NCBI GenBank assembly: GCA_018806985.1
Contig: JADANN010000115.1
Span: forward strand, 372,501 to 436,500
Direction of reading: 5' to 3'
From: Angiostrongylus vasorum
Lineage: Eukaryota > Nematoda > Chromadorea > Rhabditida > Metastrongylidae
DNA length: 64,000 nucleotides
The notes beneath the pieces were generated by a model that worked only from the letters and a program-made list of their open reading frames with translations, had not been told where the DNA came from and made no database searches. Positions within the stretch are counted from its first letter, which is position 1. Each line of letters starts with the position of its first letter. The translations under genes were made by a program, and so were the position numbers. This document shows positions 50,929 through 61,892 of this stretch, piece by piece.

Positions 50929-50991
50929 TGCGATCGCAGTGTCGTGAGTGAAGCTCGTGCATATCATTTCACATCACGTCGTTATCCATAC

Positions 50992-52330
50992 ATGATGTCA
51001 ACCGTCGTCCTATGTCGATTTGCCTTCATCTGCAGCTTAGTCGTCATTGCCGATTGCTTCCTCTGCGAAATAATGGTCAGAGTCACGTCGAAAACAGATA
51101 AAAAGGTTCGTAAACGAATTCACACAAATAAGATGATGTTGTTAGATTGGACTACGGTTAGAGATTGTGAGCTATTCTGATGTTTAGGTGATCATATGGC
51201 AACAAGCAAACCTTCATTTACCATTCCGAGTTCTCGCCTCGTTATTCATGTCGTACTAATTAGTAGTCATAAATGATGCCATCAGTAGCTCATGACAGAT
51301 TTTATTACTAATTTAAAAAAAAAGCTTAGAATTAGTGATCAGCAGCGGATTTCATCTCAACCTATATTCTCTCTTGAGAAACTAGTGTTGAACAAACGTC
51401 TTACTTATCTGGTACTTAATTATTAGAACGTTCATTACAAAAGAAGACACAAATACACATATGAAGAGGTAAACCCAACTCTATGAAACGTAAAAATAAG
51501 TGAAAACGACAAAAAACAGCCTGCAGGAAATGTAAGTGATGACGGAGTAAATGGTAAACTTCTTTCGTTTCAGTTCAAAACAGTCGTCATCATACCAGCA
51601 CTCGGTATTCAATCATCGCCTATGATTTTTGATAAAAAAGAGACAAAAAAGGTCGAGGTGATCGGTGAGGAATGCGGGAACAAGCCATGGTTAATCCAAA
51701 CCTATAAGTGGGAAAATAATGACTGGCAGCCAGCAGAAAACAATACCGCAAAATATCAAGGCAATGGATGGATAAGGTGAATAAGACCAACGTTCTCATG
51801 TTTTTTCCATTTTTTTTTCTCAAGAAAACATCACAGGAGGTGGGCAAAGCGTTCCTTGTTGACTAATCGCTGAAAGATGCGCCATGCATTCGACTTCATC
51901 AAGTATCATCAGAGGTGATTGAATGCAAATCTAGCCTACACAGAGACTTGCGGTGGCCAACTGTTGTGCGGAGTCAAAGCTTTTTTCTTATCCTCGCAGA
52001 CAAGTATGGCACTAATTTAATGGCTCCAGAGTGATGCAAAACCCGATTGTGCCGGGTCGAACTACGGACCACTTGTATCGCACGGCATCTTTGAAGACTG
52101 CTACACCACCCATTAACGCCATAGGTGTAACTAAATCTTCCCACAACCCCAAATCTGATTACGTTCATGGTCACGTAATCGATCTTGATATATCTAACTG
52201 AATATGTGAACGTAGGAAACATTATCAAATTTTATGCTTTTTTTTCTATTTTAGGTTCATCGTAGGAGATGACTTAAAGCCGACTCCAATGGACAGATAT
52301 GGCATTGGATGCTCCGAAGGACGTTGTTAA
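50992..52330 (+). CDS. small secreted protein, three exons, family not recognised
   Basis: Exons 50,992-51,105 (38 codons, donor GTTCGT), 51,574-51,776 (acceptor TCGTTTCAG, 67 codons + 2 nt, donor GTGAAT) and 52,255-52,330 (acceptor CTATTTTAG, ending TAA) join in phase into about 130 residues. The N-terminus is a signal peptide: MMSTVVLCRFAFICSLVVIA, cleaved probably before or after the Cys-containing CFLCE. The mature chain is rich in Lys, Trp and Gly: FKTVVIIPALGIQSSPMIFD, KKVEVIGEECGNKPWLIQTY, WENNDWQPAENNTAKYQGNG, then IVGDDLKPTPMDRYGIGCSE and GRC at the end. Conserved-looking Cys residues (GEECG, GIGC, GRC) suggest disulfides. An Asn-Asn-Thr site could be glycosylated. A SINE copy sits in intron 2. 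The role is unknown; a nematode secreted or surface protein is the best description. Confidence 0.78.
51862..52115 (-). mobile_element. tRNA-headed SINE copy in intron 2 of the secreted-protein gene
   Basis: Reverse orientation: gactaatcgctgaaagatgc, catgcattcgacttcatcaa, gaggtgattgaatgcaaatc, gcagacaagtatggcactaa and gtgccgggtcgaacta (B-box side). Confidence 0.75.
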
Positions 52331-52408
52331 TAGAACAAAAAAAATTCCACGTTGTTCATATTTACTACCTAATGCGAAGCGAGATAGTTATTGAGTTTAC
52401 TGGAATTG

Positions 52409-52414
52409 AATAAA
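52409..52414 (+). terminator. poly(A) signal AATAAA
   Basis: Canonical AATAAA 79 nt after the TAA of the secreted-protein gene. Confidence 0.6.
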
Positions 52415-54813
52415 GGATTTCATCGACGGCTACTTTTGCATTGTAAAATGGCGATTTGCTGAAAAGTAACTGAAATCCATGCATGAATTTAAAGTTCTGC
52501 TCCTATTTACATCACGTGGAGATAAGCGAAATAGAATCACACTGAATCTAATAAAAATTAGTTTTAATCTACTCAATTTGCCTATCCTTCTTTATCACAC
52601 GCTGGAAGTAATTAGTTGGTTCGGCTAAACCGAAAGACACGGTTACCCTAGGATTTTTCCCTATTAGGTCCTCATTGACAAGAAAATAATCACAGAGTAC
52701 TTGTCAGGCTTTGTCGTGGTTTGAGCTTACTCTTAACTGAAAGCTCCGACAGACATCTCGTCCTTCGCTTGGCTGATCACAGCGGAAGCTGAACCTCCAG
52801 CTATACGTTGCGGTTCGTTTCTCATAAACATCATTCAGTGTAACGATAAAGCACTAAACCATTAAGATGGACGGCATACAGTAACAATGTTGACCACAGA
52901 ATATAATGAAAACAAAAATTCCTTTAGCTTCAGGTTGAAACTAAACGAAATCAACTTGCCATGAGTTCAAAATTACTAGATCGTATGTAGAGCTATAAAG
53001 CACCGAGGGTTGAAAGAAGTCTTATGATTCGGGGATTTGCAATGATAAAGAAACACATGGTTTCTAAATAAGCATAAGAAATTCACACTGTAAGATTCTT
53101 CTGCAGACAGTGAAAATGGTAAGGCCGTACCCAATGCTAGATTGAAAGCCTGTATATCCAAACGACCATCATTCAAGAACTGAGCGAGATTACGTAAACC
53201 TTTTCCAATTTCCTTTTTTCTCAGTTTCATTATCAAAAGAGAGCATCGACGCTATATATGACACAGAAAATTACTTTTTTTTTGGAGAAAAATGTCCTTT
53301 GTGGATACGATTGTATTGAATATACAACTTCCAAATATCGGGAGTAGCAACAGACGACGCTGATCTTTCCTTTTTTCAGACACGGAAGATCTAGTCTGAG
53401 TATGTTTAGGAGACATGAGAACCTCGTTTGTAAGCATTACTTTTTTAAAATGTGAGTTTTGTCACTGGTAGTCGCCAACTATGTCATTTAGGTATAGTCC
53501 TAGTTAGCTACTATCTATTAAGAACGAATCGATAGCGAATCACAAGAAGGCTTTCTAAATGCGGATTACTCTTATGTGGGGCGACTGTCCATTTTATCAG
53601 GAAAGTCAAACCCTATTACAAACTGGTTAGGCCTAAATACGTTATGTGAACAACTAACACTGTTGTACCCCATTCGTTGAACAGCAACACTTTGACAAAT
53701 GTAAGGGAACGATAAGCAATCGAAAAGCCCTTTGAAATTTTAGGATGAAATTAGCAGTTTAATCATCCGGCTTTTCTAGAATGCAAGAAAGGCACAATGT
53801 CAGCTATAGTTACCTGTGACGGAAACTAGAGATTGGAAGAAAATTCGCTTTTACATCTGAAATATTTAATTCAGTGACATCTTAGATCTGTTTCTCAAAC
53901 AATTTTACATGCCAATTTCAATGGTCTTCTATTAATTCGCTATTTTCTCACTAATGAATATTGAAGTAGCTGTGAAATTCAATAAACGTAAGCCGTTTAG
54001 AATTAAGTTGGTGGGAATTATTTTGCTCCTAAATAAGAGGCTTCTTAAAACTAGTCCTAATATCAGGAGGTCGAAAGTCAAGACATTCTTCCATGTGTGA
54101 ATCCTGTGCCTTCCATTTATTTTACCGTATTTCGTTTTACACGAGCCAATAACGCGTAGTACGCGAATCCTAGTACTTCTTGCATACTTCCTGTATTCAC
54201 TCTTTCATGAAGGGCTACGGATTTCTGTATGGGTTCGACTACTGCTTGAGGATCTTTGTTCTTCCTAATGAGTGTCGTTGATGGCTGGTCGAGTCGATTC
54301 CCCCCTGTAATCTTGGGAAATTTGTACTATGGCGGTCTCAGATGTTTATCACGGACAGCTAACAGCTTTTTAGATTGTAAGAAACGAGCTGAACTCAGAA
54401 AAAACCTAGTTCTACTTTCTTCATATAGGAAGAGGGTGGAGGAAAGTTGTTTGGCCTGAAAGGCGGTCGAAACAGGAGGTTCCTGCGCGCATTGAACTGC
54501 ATCACTATCACTGCTCTACTTGTGTTTCCGAATGTTGTACTAGCACTGAATTACAATAAAATATTCAGGAGAAAAAAACTAACTGAAGCCGTAAATATCA
54601 AATTGAAACCACCAAAGTGTGAAGAGCAGGAGAAATCACGTAAAATTCGCGAGAGCTGACCAGGTGAAGGGTCCACTAAGGCGGACGGTTGGCTATGCCT
54701 TTCGCGGGACTGCTCCCAAATCCGTCTTTGCTAGAAGAAATCATTCATGAATCGGTTCAGCATTATCACGAGAATCGATTTGTAACGGATCTTTGCGGTT
54801 ATGACCTCAGTAT
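52415..54813. other. no gene firmly supported
   Basis: Minus-strand stretches at 52,980-53,236 and 53,330-53,437 and plus-strand stretches at 54,447-54,800 (a hydrophobic segment followed by a Lys-rich tail) look partly coding, but splice phases could not be reconciled. Two overlapping frames compete at 54.66-54.80 kb. Confidence 0.3.
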
Positions 54814-54950
54814 GGAGGGCACATGTAGCGCAAATGGTCAGAGGTGCGTTTCAATAGTCACGTGGTCTTTGGTTCGTCTCTGCGCCCCTAGCCGCACGAA
54901 GCCTTGCATCTCTGTGGGATCTTTCAGCGATAGATTTTCCTGAATAAAGC
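54814..54950 (+). mobile_element. 5' fragment of tRNA-headed SINE
   Basis: gggcacatgtagcgcaaatggtcagaggtg gives the A-box side and ttggttcgtctctgcgcccc the B-box side. The copy stops after the tRNA-like head and about 60 more bases. Confidence 0.7.
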
Positions 54951-54995
54951 CACCTACTGACATCAGGGACCTTAAAAAAACATAAAAAGGATTAA

Positions 54996-55272
54996 GGATA
55001 AAGCTCTCGGCGTAAATCCAATCGTTGAAGGACGCGTCATGTATTTGACTTCATTAAGCATTGTTAGAGATGATTGAATGCATATCTGGCCTTTTGCAAT
55101 AACTCGGGTGGCCTACCGATGTATCGAGTCAGTGCTGCTATACTCCCAAACAGATCTGTTACCAATATGCCGATCTCGGAGGAACGGAAGGCTTGGTGAG
55201 CCTGTGCCGCAGGGATCGATCTTGTGTGTATTGCAGGGCGCCTCCGACCACTGCGTAACACGCGCCCCTTTG
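54996..55272 (-). mobile_element. tRNA-headed SINE copy
   Basis: Near-complete reverse copy: aaggataaagctctcgg, ggacgcgtcatgtatttgac, gattgaatgcatatctggcc, ggcctaccgatgtatcgagt, cagggatcgatcttgtgtgt (B box) and ccactgcgtaacacgcgccc (A box). Confidence 0.88.
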
Positions 55273-55329
55273 GTGGTGGCTAAAAAATTATAATGAACAT
55301 GCTGACTTATGAGGATGTGTCAATGTATC

Positions 55330-55490
55330 AAGAAAGTGTTTTTATCCTCTTACATGATTGTAGCACAAATTTTTTTGGCCCTAGAGTGATGGTGGGTTTG
55401 CTTAGTTAGGTGGGGGCAGCGCACGATCGAATCATTGACTATGTGTGTAGTGTAGAACGCAACACACCTACTCACTCTATAAAACATGGT
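55330..55490 (-). mobile_element. diverged SINE-like fragment
   Basis: ttttggccctagagtgatgg, gcgcacgatcgaatcattga and gtgtgtagtgtagaacgcaa resemble the B-box half of the SINE. Short and eroded. Confidence 0.4.
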
Positions 55491-56414
55491 AGATTTTCTT
55501 CCTTTTTTTCTACTTGTAATAAATACTAATTTTTTAGAACTTTCTTACACAGAATGTAACCATTTTTAAAACTCCCGACTTCTACAGATGTGATGAAAGT
55601 TCGATGAAGAAGTGATTGCCTATTTTTTTGACTCGTTTAACTGTTCTGACTTCCACCCGTTCATCGTTCATCTCCCCAAGTTTTCAACTAGCTTTACTAA
55701 GCCTAACCTAATGACTACTTGATAGGTTTTTCACGGTTTCTTAAGGCGAGCAAATCGACATACGCTGCGCAGGAACGAACCGTTTGTGCAGCTCTTACCC
55801 TAGTGAAACTACCTATATATACCTTCTACTACGGAAACTTTAGCTTTAGCCGATAGTACGGATTCTTCGCCACATCCAAACGTTTCCCACATCTTCATAT
55901 CTTAGTATTCGAACGAATCGCAAATTTCGACGTTTTTAATACTGTTAACCTTCAGACCTTAAGGAAACGGTCATGTGACATATTATTTCAATGGAATAGC
56001 AGATCGATTATCTTCATAAACTCTGTCGGTCATTCATCTCGTCATGTTTCCAGCATCCTTAAATCTTCCCCATCGCTAGACAGAAGCCCTTCCACCAGCG
56101 TGTTTCAAACGGCGCGCAATAATTGATTGGAGCAGCTTTTTTGCGTTCTGGGAATTGTTCTATCGTTGTTCTGGTCCTAAGGTCGTCTAAATGTATCCCT
56201 CATGGATATGGCACGCTATATCATCCCAACTGTAGCTGTTTCGTGAGTTAAGATCATATAAAATTATGTCTAAGGATGAGCATGTCTTTGTGTGTGTGTG
56301 TTTAACATTTGCTTTCACAGTATTTAAGTTTTCCAGAAGCTTCTTTTTTAGCACAGCGTTTTAGCACTGGTTTAAGAAACCGGGCTGTCCTTGGAATACG
56401 TCAGCTTCTTTCAG
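55491..56414. other. upstream region of the SERAC1-like gene
   Basis: No repeat recognised. A plus-strand open stretch at about 56,320-56,410 (FPEASFLAQRFSTGLRNRAV) may be an N-terminal exon, but its boundaries are unclear. Confidence 0.35.
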
Positions 56415-59400
56415 TGCGATTTATTCTGCGTTTCGGACGTACTACTACTACAATACACCGACTTCAATCAGTATTCGTACAGTTGACGAAGCTATCAAGT
56501 CGTTAAATGCGAACATCGACACACAAGAAGCACTCCGATTCCTTCAGGACCACAGACCAGGTTATCCAGCCTCTATTCTGTCTTTGGAAATCTCTTCATT
56601 GACCTCGGTTTTGTTAGAATGTCGAAGATTTCAGATAGCTCCTATTTGCAATCGCTGTGCCCTAGAGCTCTAGGAGTATTAGCTCTTCGAGGCTCAGAAC
56701 TCTGTAAGTACATACCTGTGACAACGTTTGATAAGGATGATAGCGACTTAATGTTTTTGAAACTTTTAACAAAGGTTGGTTGGATATCTTTTTTGAGAAA
56801 AATATTCGTACTTTCTTAAAATCGACCGTCATTTAAGTTCGGTAGTAATGAATATCTTCATGGTTCGTTGAGCTTACACGAGGTTGATACAGATGTTTAT
56901 TTGGCTGACGTTTCGACGTCTCCGTCTTCATCGGAGCTGATGATACGAGTCGATGGTCCACAGTTGTTCGTCTTCTCTATGTGGCGTCTTCCTCTTGGAC
57001 TGTGAACCATCGACTCGGATCATCGGTTCTGACGAAGACAGAGGCGTCGAAACGTCAGTCGATTAAAAATCTGTATCAGCCTCGTATAAGCACAACAATT
57101 TAAACACGAAGGATAAAGATCAGTGTAGGAAAGCATATGGGAGCGTTTCTGTGTAAACTAAGTCAAGAGTAGTTACTTTTTCATCTACTGCCTATTCTTT
57201 TTCATGGCATGGTATGATGTGAAATATAACAACAATGATGTTGAGGTATCTGCAAACTCAGAACCGCAGGTGTCTGCGGTGGAAGTCGAACATGTTAGTG
57301 CCTTTTCCGGGGGCATAACGCGTTCACCAAGACACCATGCAGGTCCTCCATCAGCATCATTGTAGTTATTCGTACTTTATTCTTTTCAATCTCGTGCTCT
57401 TGTCGTCAGTCATCGTTTTATCACTTCAGTTCAACATTGGTAATGAATGGGATTCTCGCTTAGCTTGGCTGAACAGGTGAACATCGTTTTTGTCATCGGT
57501 TAATTTGATGAAGCTTTTCGTTTATAAACGGTAGTGGTGAGTCCTTTGTTTTTTCACTAGAACTCCGATTTACAGAGTTGCATGTCCAGAAGAAGACCTT
57601 GCTTGTCCAGACGAGTGGTTCGCAAGAAGGCCAAGTCAGGTTTGGCGCTTGCTACAACTCCTGCGCCGCCTGTTTGCTATGACCGAGTTTCCATTCAACC
57701 CGTCGATGATAGGCGGCGAAATTTTGCCGCTGCTGTATTTTATATTTACCCAGTTTCGCGAGAAAAATAAGGAATTGTCGTTACTGGCCTTGAAAATCCT
57801 TGCTAACGTTGCTCTCAATGGTCCACCGTATGCGAATGCCATTTTTACTTCTGGTAAGCAGCCATTTATATTGCTTCATCTTACTTACTTGGATATACTT
57901 GGATGGCTCGTCTTCATAGGTTATGCGAGCTTCTGCATATTTTCCATTTTTTTTCGGAGCTTTTTTGGTTTAGCCATGGTGGTTCCCTGGAGTCTCGAGG
58001 TCGGCCTGCCCGAAGTCTGCTCCAGATCGTCACGACCACAGGTAGTCGCCGCCCTTGTGGATCAGTGGGAGATTTGCCACCATGCGACTATTTTGGTACC
58101 GGGACGGTGGTGGATCCTGGTATTGGTTTACTCTTAGCAGGACTTACTGATGGATACGCCGGACTCATTCTCAGCTTGAGAGGCGCTACCTAGGGTACGA
58201 ATCCCTCCGCTGTACATCGCAACCCGAGACCCAGGGACACCTCCCAGTCACAATGAGGCGGTAAACCGTTGGGAGGTTGCTTCATGTTACCCGTGATGAA
58301 CTAGTTTTTTTTCAAACCAAACTATAATTTCCATTTTAAGAGTGGCTTCCTTTATTGGCATCTCTCGTAAATCATGGAGTATCATTAGAAGAACGATTAA
58401 TCTCTCACAAGGTTTGTGCAGGTGCATGTTTTATTTCGCAGATTTGGATTAAAGTTCTCGCTATGTCGTCGTTACTGTGGACTCTATTCTTATAAATTTC
58501 GAGTTGATTAATCTGGAAATATTTTGTTTATATGTATTCTTTCTTCTACGTTCGAGAACCTCGTATAAGCTATTAACAGAAAGAGTGCATATTGATTAAT
58601 CATACTGAGGTTAAAGGAAGGTCGGTTTTGAAATATATTGTTTAGTTTGTTTCCTTTCTCATTTTACCAATTTTCCAAAGTTTTTGCTGCATAGAATGAT
58701 TTTTGAGAAAGATTAAAATTAGTTTATATGAGTACGACGAGTTATATTTAGTCCTACACGCGTCTTCTTGATTCTTTCCGCATTGTAAATACTTTTGGAC
58801 TACCGTAGTGAACGTACTTTGCTGTATACCTCTCAGTAGTTCTAGCTGTTCATGCTGTTTTGACTTTCCTGTTTTAAGATTTGCCAAAACGGGTTGAATA
58901 CTTTGGGTGTTCTCAGCTATCAACTCCGATCTGATGTGTACGAGCTTTTTCTGCCAGACAAAGAGCCTGTGGTGATTCATTTCTTGTTAACAATTTTCGT
59001 TTGTTGATCTGTTTAGATAGTAAGGAGTTACTATCAAGGTTGACATTATTTTAATCCATGGCCTTTGTGGAAGTGTTGCTTATACATGGAGGCAGAAAGA
59101 CCACTCCAGCAATATTGTTTCCGATTGTTGGCCAAAGGACTGGCTCCACCTGGACATCTCAGATCCTATGCGGATTCTTGGCTTCGATTATCCGTCACAT
59201 ATAATGCAGTTTACTGGAGCAATGGAAAGTCTGCAGGTATAGTTTAACAACAACTCTTATTTTTTGTTTCATGTCCTTCCATTGAGTATCGCTGCTTGTC
59301 GAAATCTATTGCTTTCCGAAGTCACTGGTGTTTGCTGTAATGGGCATCCACTATTTTGTAAATGGGCGCGTTCAGCGGAGTGGTCGGAGGCGCCCTGGAA

Positions 59401-61892
59401 CACACATGGGATCGATTCCCGCGCCCAAGGCTTACCAAGCCTTCCATCCTTCCGGGTTCGGCAAATTGGTACCAGACTTGTCTGGGAGGATAGTACCACT
59501 GGCCAGATACATTGGTAGGCCACCGCGAGTCATTCTAAGGGTCAGATATGCTTTCAATCACCTCCAACGATGATTATTGAAGTCGAATTCATGGCGCATC
59601 TCTCAGAGGCTGGTCAACGCCGAGAGCTTTACCCTTCTATCCTTATTATTGTGTTAGTTTTATATAGACCTACAAAACCAAATTTCAGTAGAATGTCGTT
59701 GTTGGTTCTAATTAGTTCTATTTCTGTCTATTGAAGGTTCGAGCTGATCGCTTCAAACATCAGTTGGAGGCTGCTGGTGTTGGTAAACGACCTGTCATTT
59801 TCATTTGTCATAGCATGGGTGGTTTATTGGCTAAAAGATTGCTTCTGGATCTCCCGGGACTCGCTAAGAAAACGGTGCTTATTGTTTAAAACTTTTTTTC
59901 CTGACAATTTTTGGTGCTGTTCTTTATGAATGTGGTGCCCAAGCAAAAATAGTGTTTATCCTCTTGTTTTTAGATTGTTCACTTTTAGGTTGGTTTGTTA
60001 TTCATAGCCACACCTCATAGAGGGTCACCAATAGCTTCTTGGGGCTACTCAATACTACATCCGACAGCGGATGTTCTTTTTCTCCTTGAGGAAAATCCTG
60101 TGAATAAGAAGGTATGAGTTATTTATTTCATTATGTGAGCACATTTCATCATTTCTAATTTCGTATATGACTTCTTTCTGGTATCAAAGATATCCTTGCT
60201 GATGTGACACTCAATTTCCAGTATTCGGTTAAGTGATATTGTAGTTAAATGAGGATTTCTCGACGATCAGCGACAACATCCCTGTCATAGTAAGCATGGT
60301 GGAAACAAAGGAATCCGATCTTATTGGTGCGATTATCACTTTTTATGTTGTAGAACAAAGACATGCTAACTGTAAAACGCTATGTGAGTTGGCATTCGGA
60401 GCAACGTGCACTGAGTTCGATTTGACACTTTAGCTTATAGTGAACTTTCTTTTCTGCTTGCTTTACCCTGAACGGGGTTTAAAAAAGGCCTTGCGTATTT
60501 GAACGGCACCACCAGCACTGTTTTATGTGCGCTTCAAAATTTATTGATTAAAGTAAAATTTGCTGGAATCTTTACCTTTCTGTCAACGTTATGCAGTTTT
60601 AACTACTCATCTTGATTAAATAGCATTTTTCTGGAATCCAGAAGTATTCCTTGCTCTCTGTAGTCGAGGCTGATATCTTGACCGGCGAAGCGATATAATA
60701 AGCCTTATATTATCCAGCCCTCCAAATGATTAATCGCATCATCGTGGCTGGGAGGTGTTCCTGGGTGTCGGACTGCGATGTACAGCGGGGGATTCATCCC
60801 CTGACAGGGTCTCCCAAGCTGAGAAGGAGCCCGGCGTTTCCATCAGGAAGCCTAACTAAGAGTAAACCAATACCAGGATCCACCACCAACCTGTTCATGG
60901 TATCAAACTAGTCGTATCCTGGCAAATCTCCCCTCTGATCCACAACGGCGGCGACTGCCTGTGGTGGTGCCGACCTCGGGCAGACCTTAGGATAGCTTAG
61001 CTCGGGACTCCAGGGAACGACGTAGCCTAAACCATCAACACTACGAAATGGTAGAAATTATGCTGAGCTCCGCACAATCGGTGGGGACGGACCATCCAGT
61101 TATCCAAATAGGTAAGTAATTTTATCCAGCAGTATACGGTGTGTTGGAGCGATAGGGGATAGGCTATTTTGTAAGATTCTCGTGTTCTAATATTCTGAAG
61201 TACTTTCGGTTATCGGCGAATTATCGGTGATTATGGCAAAACTTGCGTCATTATGAATATGATAAATGAGTGTAAAAGAGGTTAAGAATATTCAAATATC
61301 TTTTCGTGGTTGCTTGAAAAGTGTTTCATTTCGTTTCACTTTGTATTACAGGTACTGCCAAAGGTATAATAGTGCCGACACAGTCAGCTGTTTATGAAAA
61401 AGGTGCAGTTTATCACATTGAGGAGGTGCGTTCTTACTAGAAAGGGAGATATTGATATAATACCGTATTTAAATTCGCTCTATTCCTGTATTCGCAAACT
61501 TGTTAACTCTGTCATTCTGAATTAAGTGAATATCAATCATAATTTTCTACATATTTGAGCTAATACGAGATTGGTACAATACCTTTATTCCGCTGAAGTT
61601 TCGGCAACATCGCCTTGTTCCTTCTTCTAAGTTAATATTGCTTCTTTATTGATGTTGACTTGGGTGCTAAGAATCTCTAACTGAAATATTTGTAGCAGTT
61701 TGGAATTTAAACTCCTATATGTGGATTTTGCTAGCTAGTTACTTTTGATTGTCGATTTATTCTTTAAAGGTTCACCACAACGTGTGTAAGCCATCCGAGC
61801 GTACCAGTGCTTCTTATGGTGTTGTGCTGAACTTCGTCCGTGATTCAATTCAAGCCGCGAAGAAAATGAGATGCATAGATGAAGAAAAATAG
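56415..61892 (+). CDS. SERAC1: SERAC1-like alpha/beta hydrolase, about twelve exons
   Basis: Exons: 56,415-56,560; 56,635-56,774; 57,576-57,853; 58,341-58,411; 58,442 to about 58,480; 58,917-58,971; 59,039-59,236; 59,737-59,874; 59,989-60,111; 60,245-60,326; 61,352-61,425; 61,770-61,892 (TAG). Most phases match; between 56,774 and 57,576 at least one small exon is missing, and the donor near 58,480 is unclear. The N-terminal half has the helical-repeat part (ALKILANVALN). The hydrolase core has ILIHGLCGSVAYTWRQKD, DCWPKDWLHLD, RPVIFICHSMGGLLAKRLLL with the nucleophile Ser in HSMGG, LFIATPHRGSPIA and a C-terminal HHNVCKP. Human SERAC1 acts at mitochondria-ER contacts in phosphatidylglycerol remodelling; the same role here is inference. 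Introns hold a SINE, two family C repeats, a family B copy and the hammerhead foldback. Confidence 0.87.
56907..56934 (-). ncRNA. hammerhead ribozyme-like core, left arm (one core substitution)
   Basis: On the minus strand: CCGATGA in place of CTGATGA, stem II GAC/GTC, GAAA, CGTC. The U-to-C change is at a conserved core position, so this copy is probably inactive. Confidence 0.6.
57029..57056 (+). ncRNA. hammerhead ribozyme-like core, right arm (consensus intact)
   Basis: CTGACGA (57,029-57,035), stem II GAC/GTC with a 6-nt loop, GAAA (57,049-57,052) and CGTC. All invariant core residues are present (CUGANGA...GAAA...UC). Stem III is the self-complementary ACGT without a loop, so activity would need dimerisation, or possibly pairing with the other arm's transcript. 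Confidence 0.7.
57178..57370. mobile_element. family B half element in a SERAC1-like intron
   Basis: tcatctactgcctattcttt, catggcatggtatgatgtga, aatataacaacaatgatgtt, gaaccgcaggtgtctgcggt, ccttttccgggggcataacg and cgttcaccaagacaccatgc. Only the left arm plus a short inverted end (catcagcatcattgtag) remain. Confidence 0.75.
57951..58276 (+). mobile_element. family C repeat in a SERAC1-like intron
   Basis: Plus orientation: ggtttagccatggtggttcc, gtcgtcgccctt-like block, gatttgccaccatgcgacta, cggtggtggatcctggtatt, ctgtacatcgcaacccgaga and tgaggcggtaaaccgttggg. It fills most of the intron between exons 57,576-57,853 and 58,341-58,411. Confidence 0.85.
59366..59648 (+). mobile_element. near-complete tRNA-headed SINE in a SERAC1-like intron
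   Basis: Head gggcgcgttcagcggagtgg (A box), gggatcgattcccgcgccca (B box and the 3' side of the tRNA-like acceptor stem), then ttggtaccagacttgtctgg, taggccaccgcgagtcattc, aatcacctccaacgatgatt, tcaacgccgagagctttacc and a pyrimidine-rich tail ttctatccttatta. Confidence 0.92.
60726..61105 (-). mobile_element. family C repeat in a SERAC1-like intron
   Basis: Reverse orientation: gggaggtgttcctgggtgtc, actgcgatgtacagcggggg, ctcccaagctgagaaggagc, aataccaggatccaccacca, caaatctcccctctgatcca and gtggggacggaccatcc. This copy keeps the outer end lost in the 57.95-kb copy. Confidence 0.85.
61558..61625 (-). repeat. degenerate single arm related to the hammerhead foldback
   Basis: gctaatacgagattggtaca, ctttattccgctgaagtttc and ggcaacatcgccttgttcc parallel the left arm at 56,872 onward (gcttacacgaggttgatac...ggctgacgtttcgac). 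On the minus strand GGC...GCC-GAAAC is kept, but the CTGATGA box and the ACGT stem III are lost. Confidence 0.5.

Larger units (their letters stand above)
56872..57091. mobile_element. foldback element with a hammerhead-type core in each arm
   Basis: The left arm (56,872-56,964) and right arm (56,998-57,091) are near-perfect inverted repeats of about 93 bp around a 33-nt centre. Arm words: gcttacacgaggttgataca against the inverted gcttatacgaggctgataca; gctgacgtttcgacg against gactgacgtttcgacg; gagtcgatggtccacag against gagtcgatggttcacag. Each arm contains a hammerhead core pointing inward-to-outward on opposite strands. It lies in a SERAC1-like intron. The core resembles the 3' terminal region of the Penelope-like element at 40.8 kb. 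Confidence 0.82.

Noticed and set aside
54447..54800. Plus-strand hydrophobic segment with Lys-rich tail, considered as an N-terminal membrane anchor of an oxygenase-like protein
   Set aside because: No downstream catalytic motifs found and frames conflict; naming a family would be a guess.
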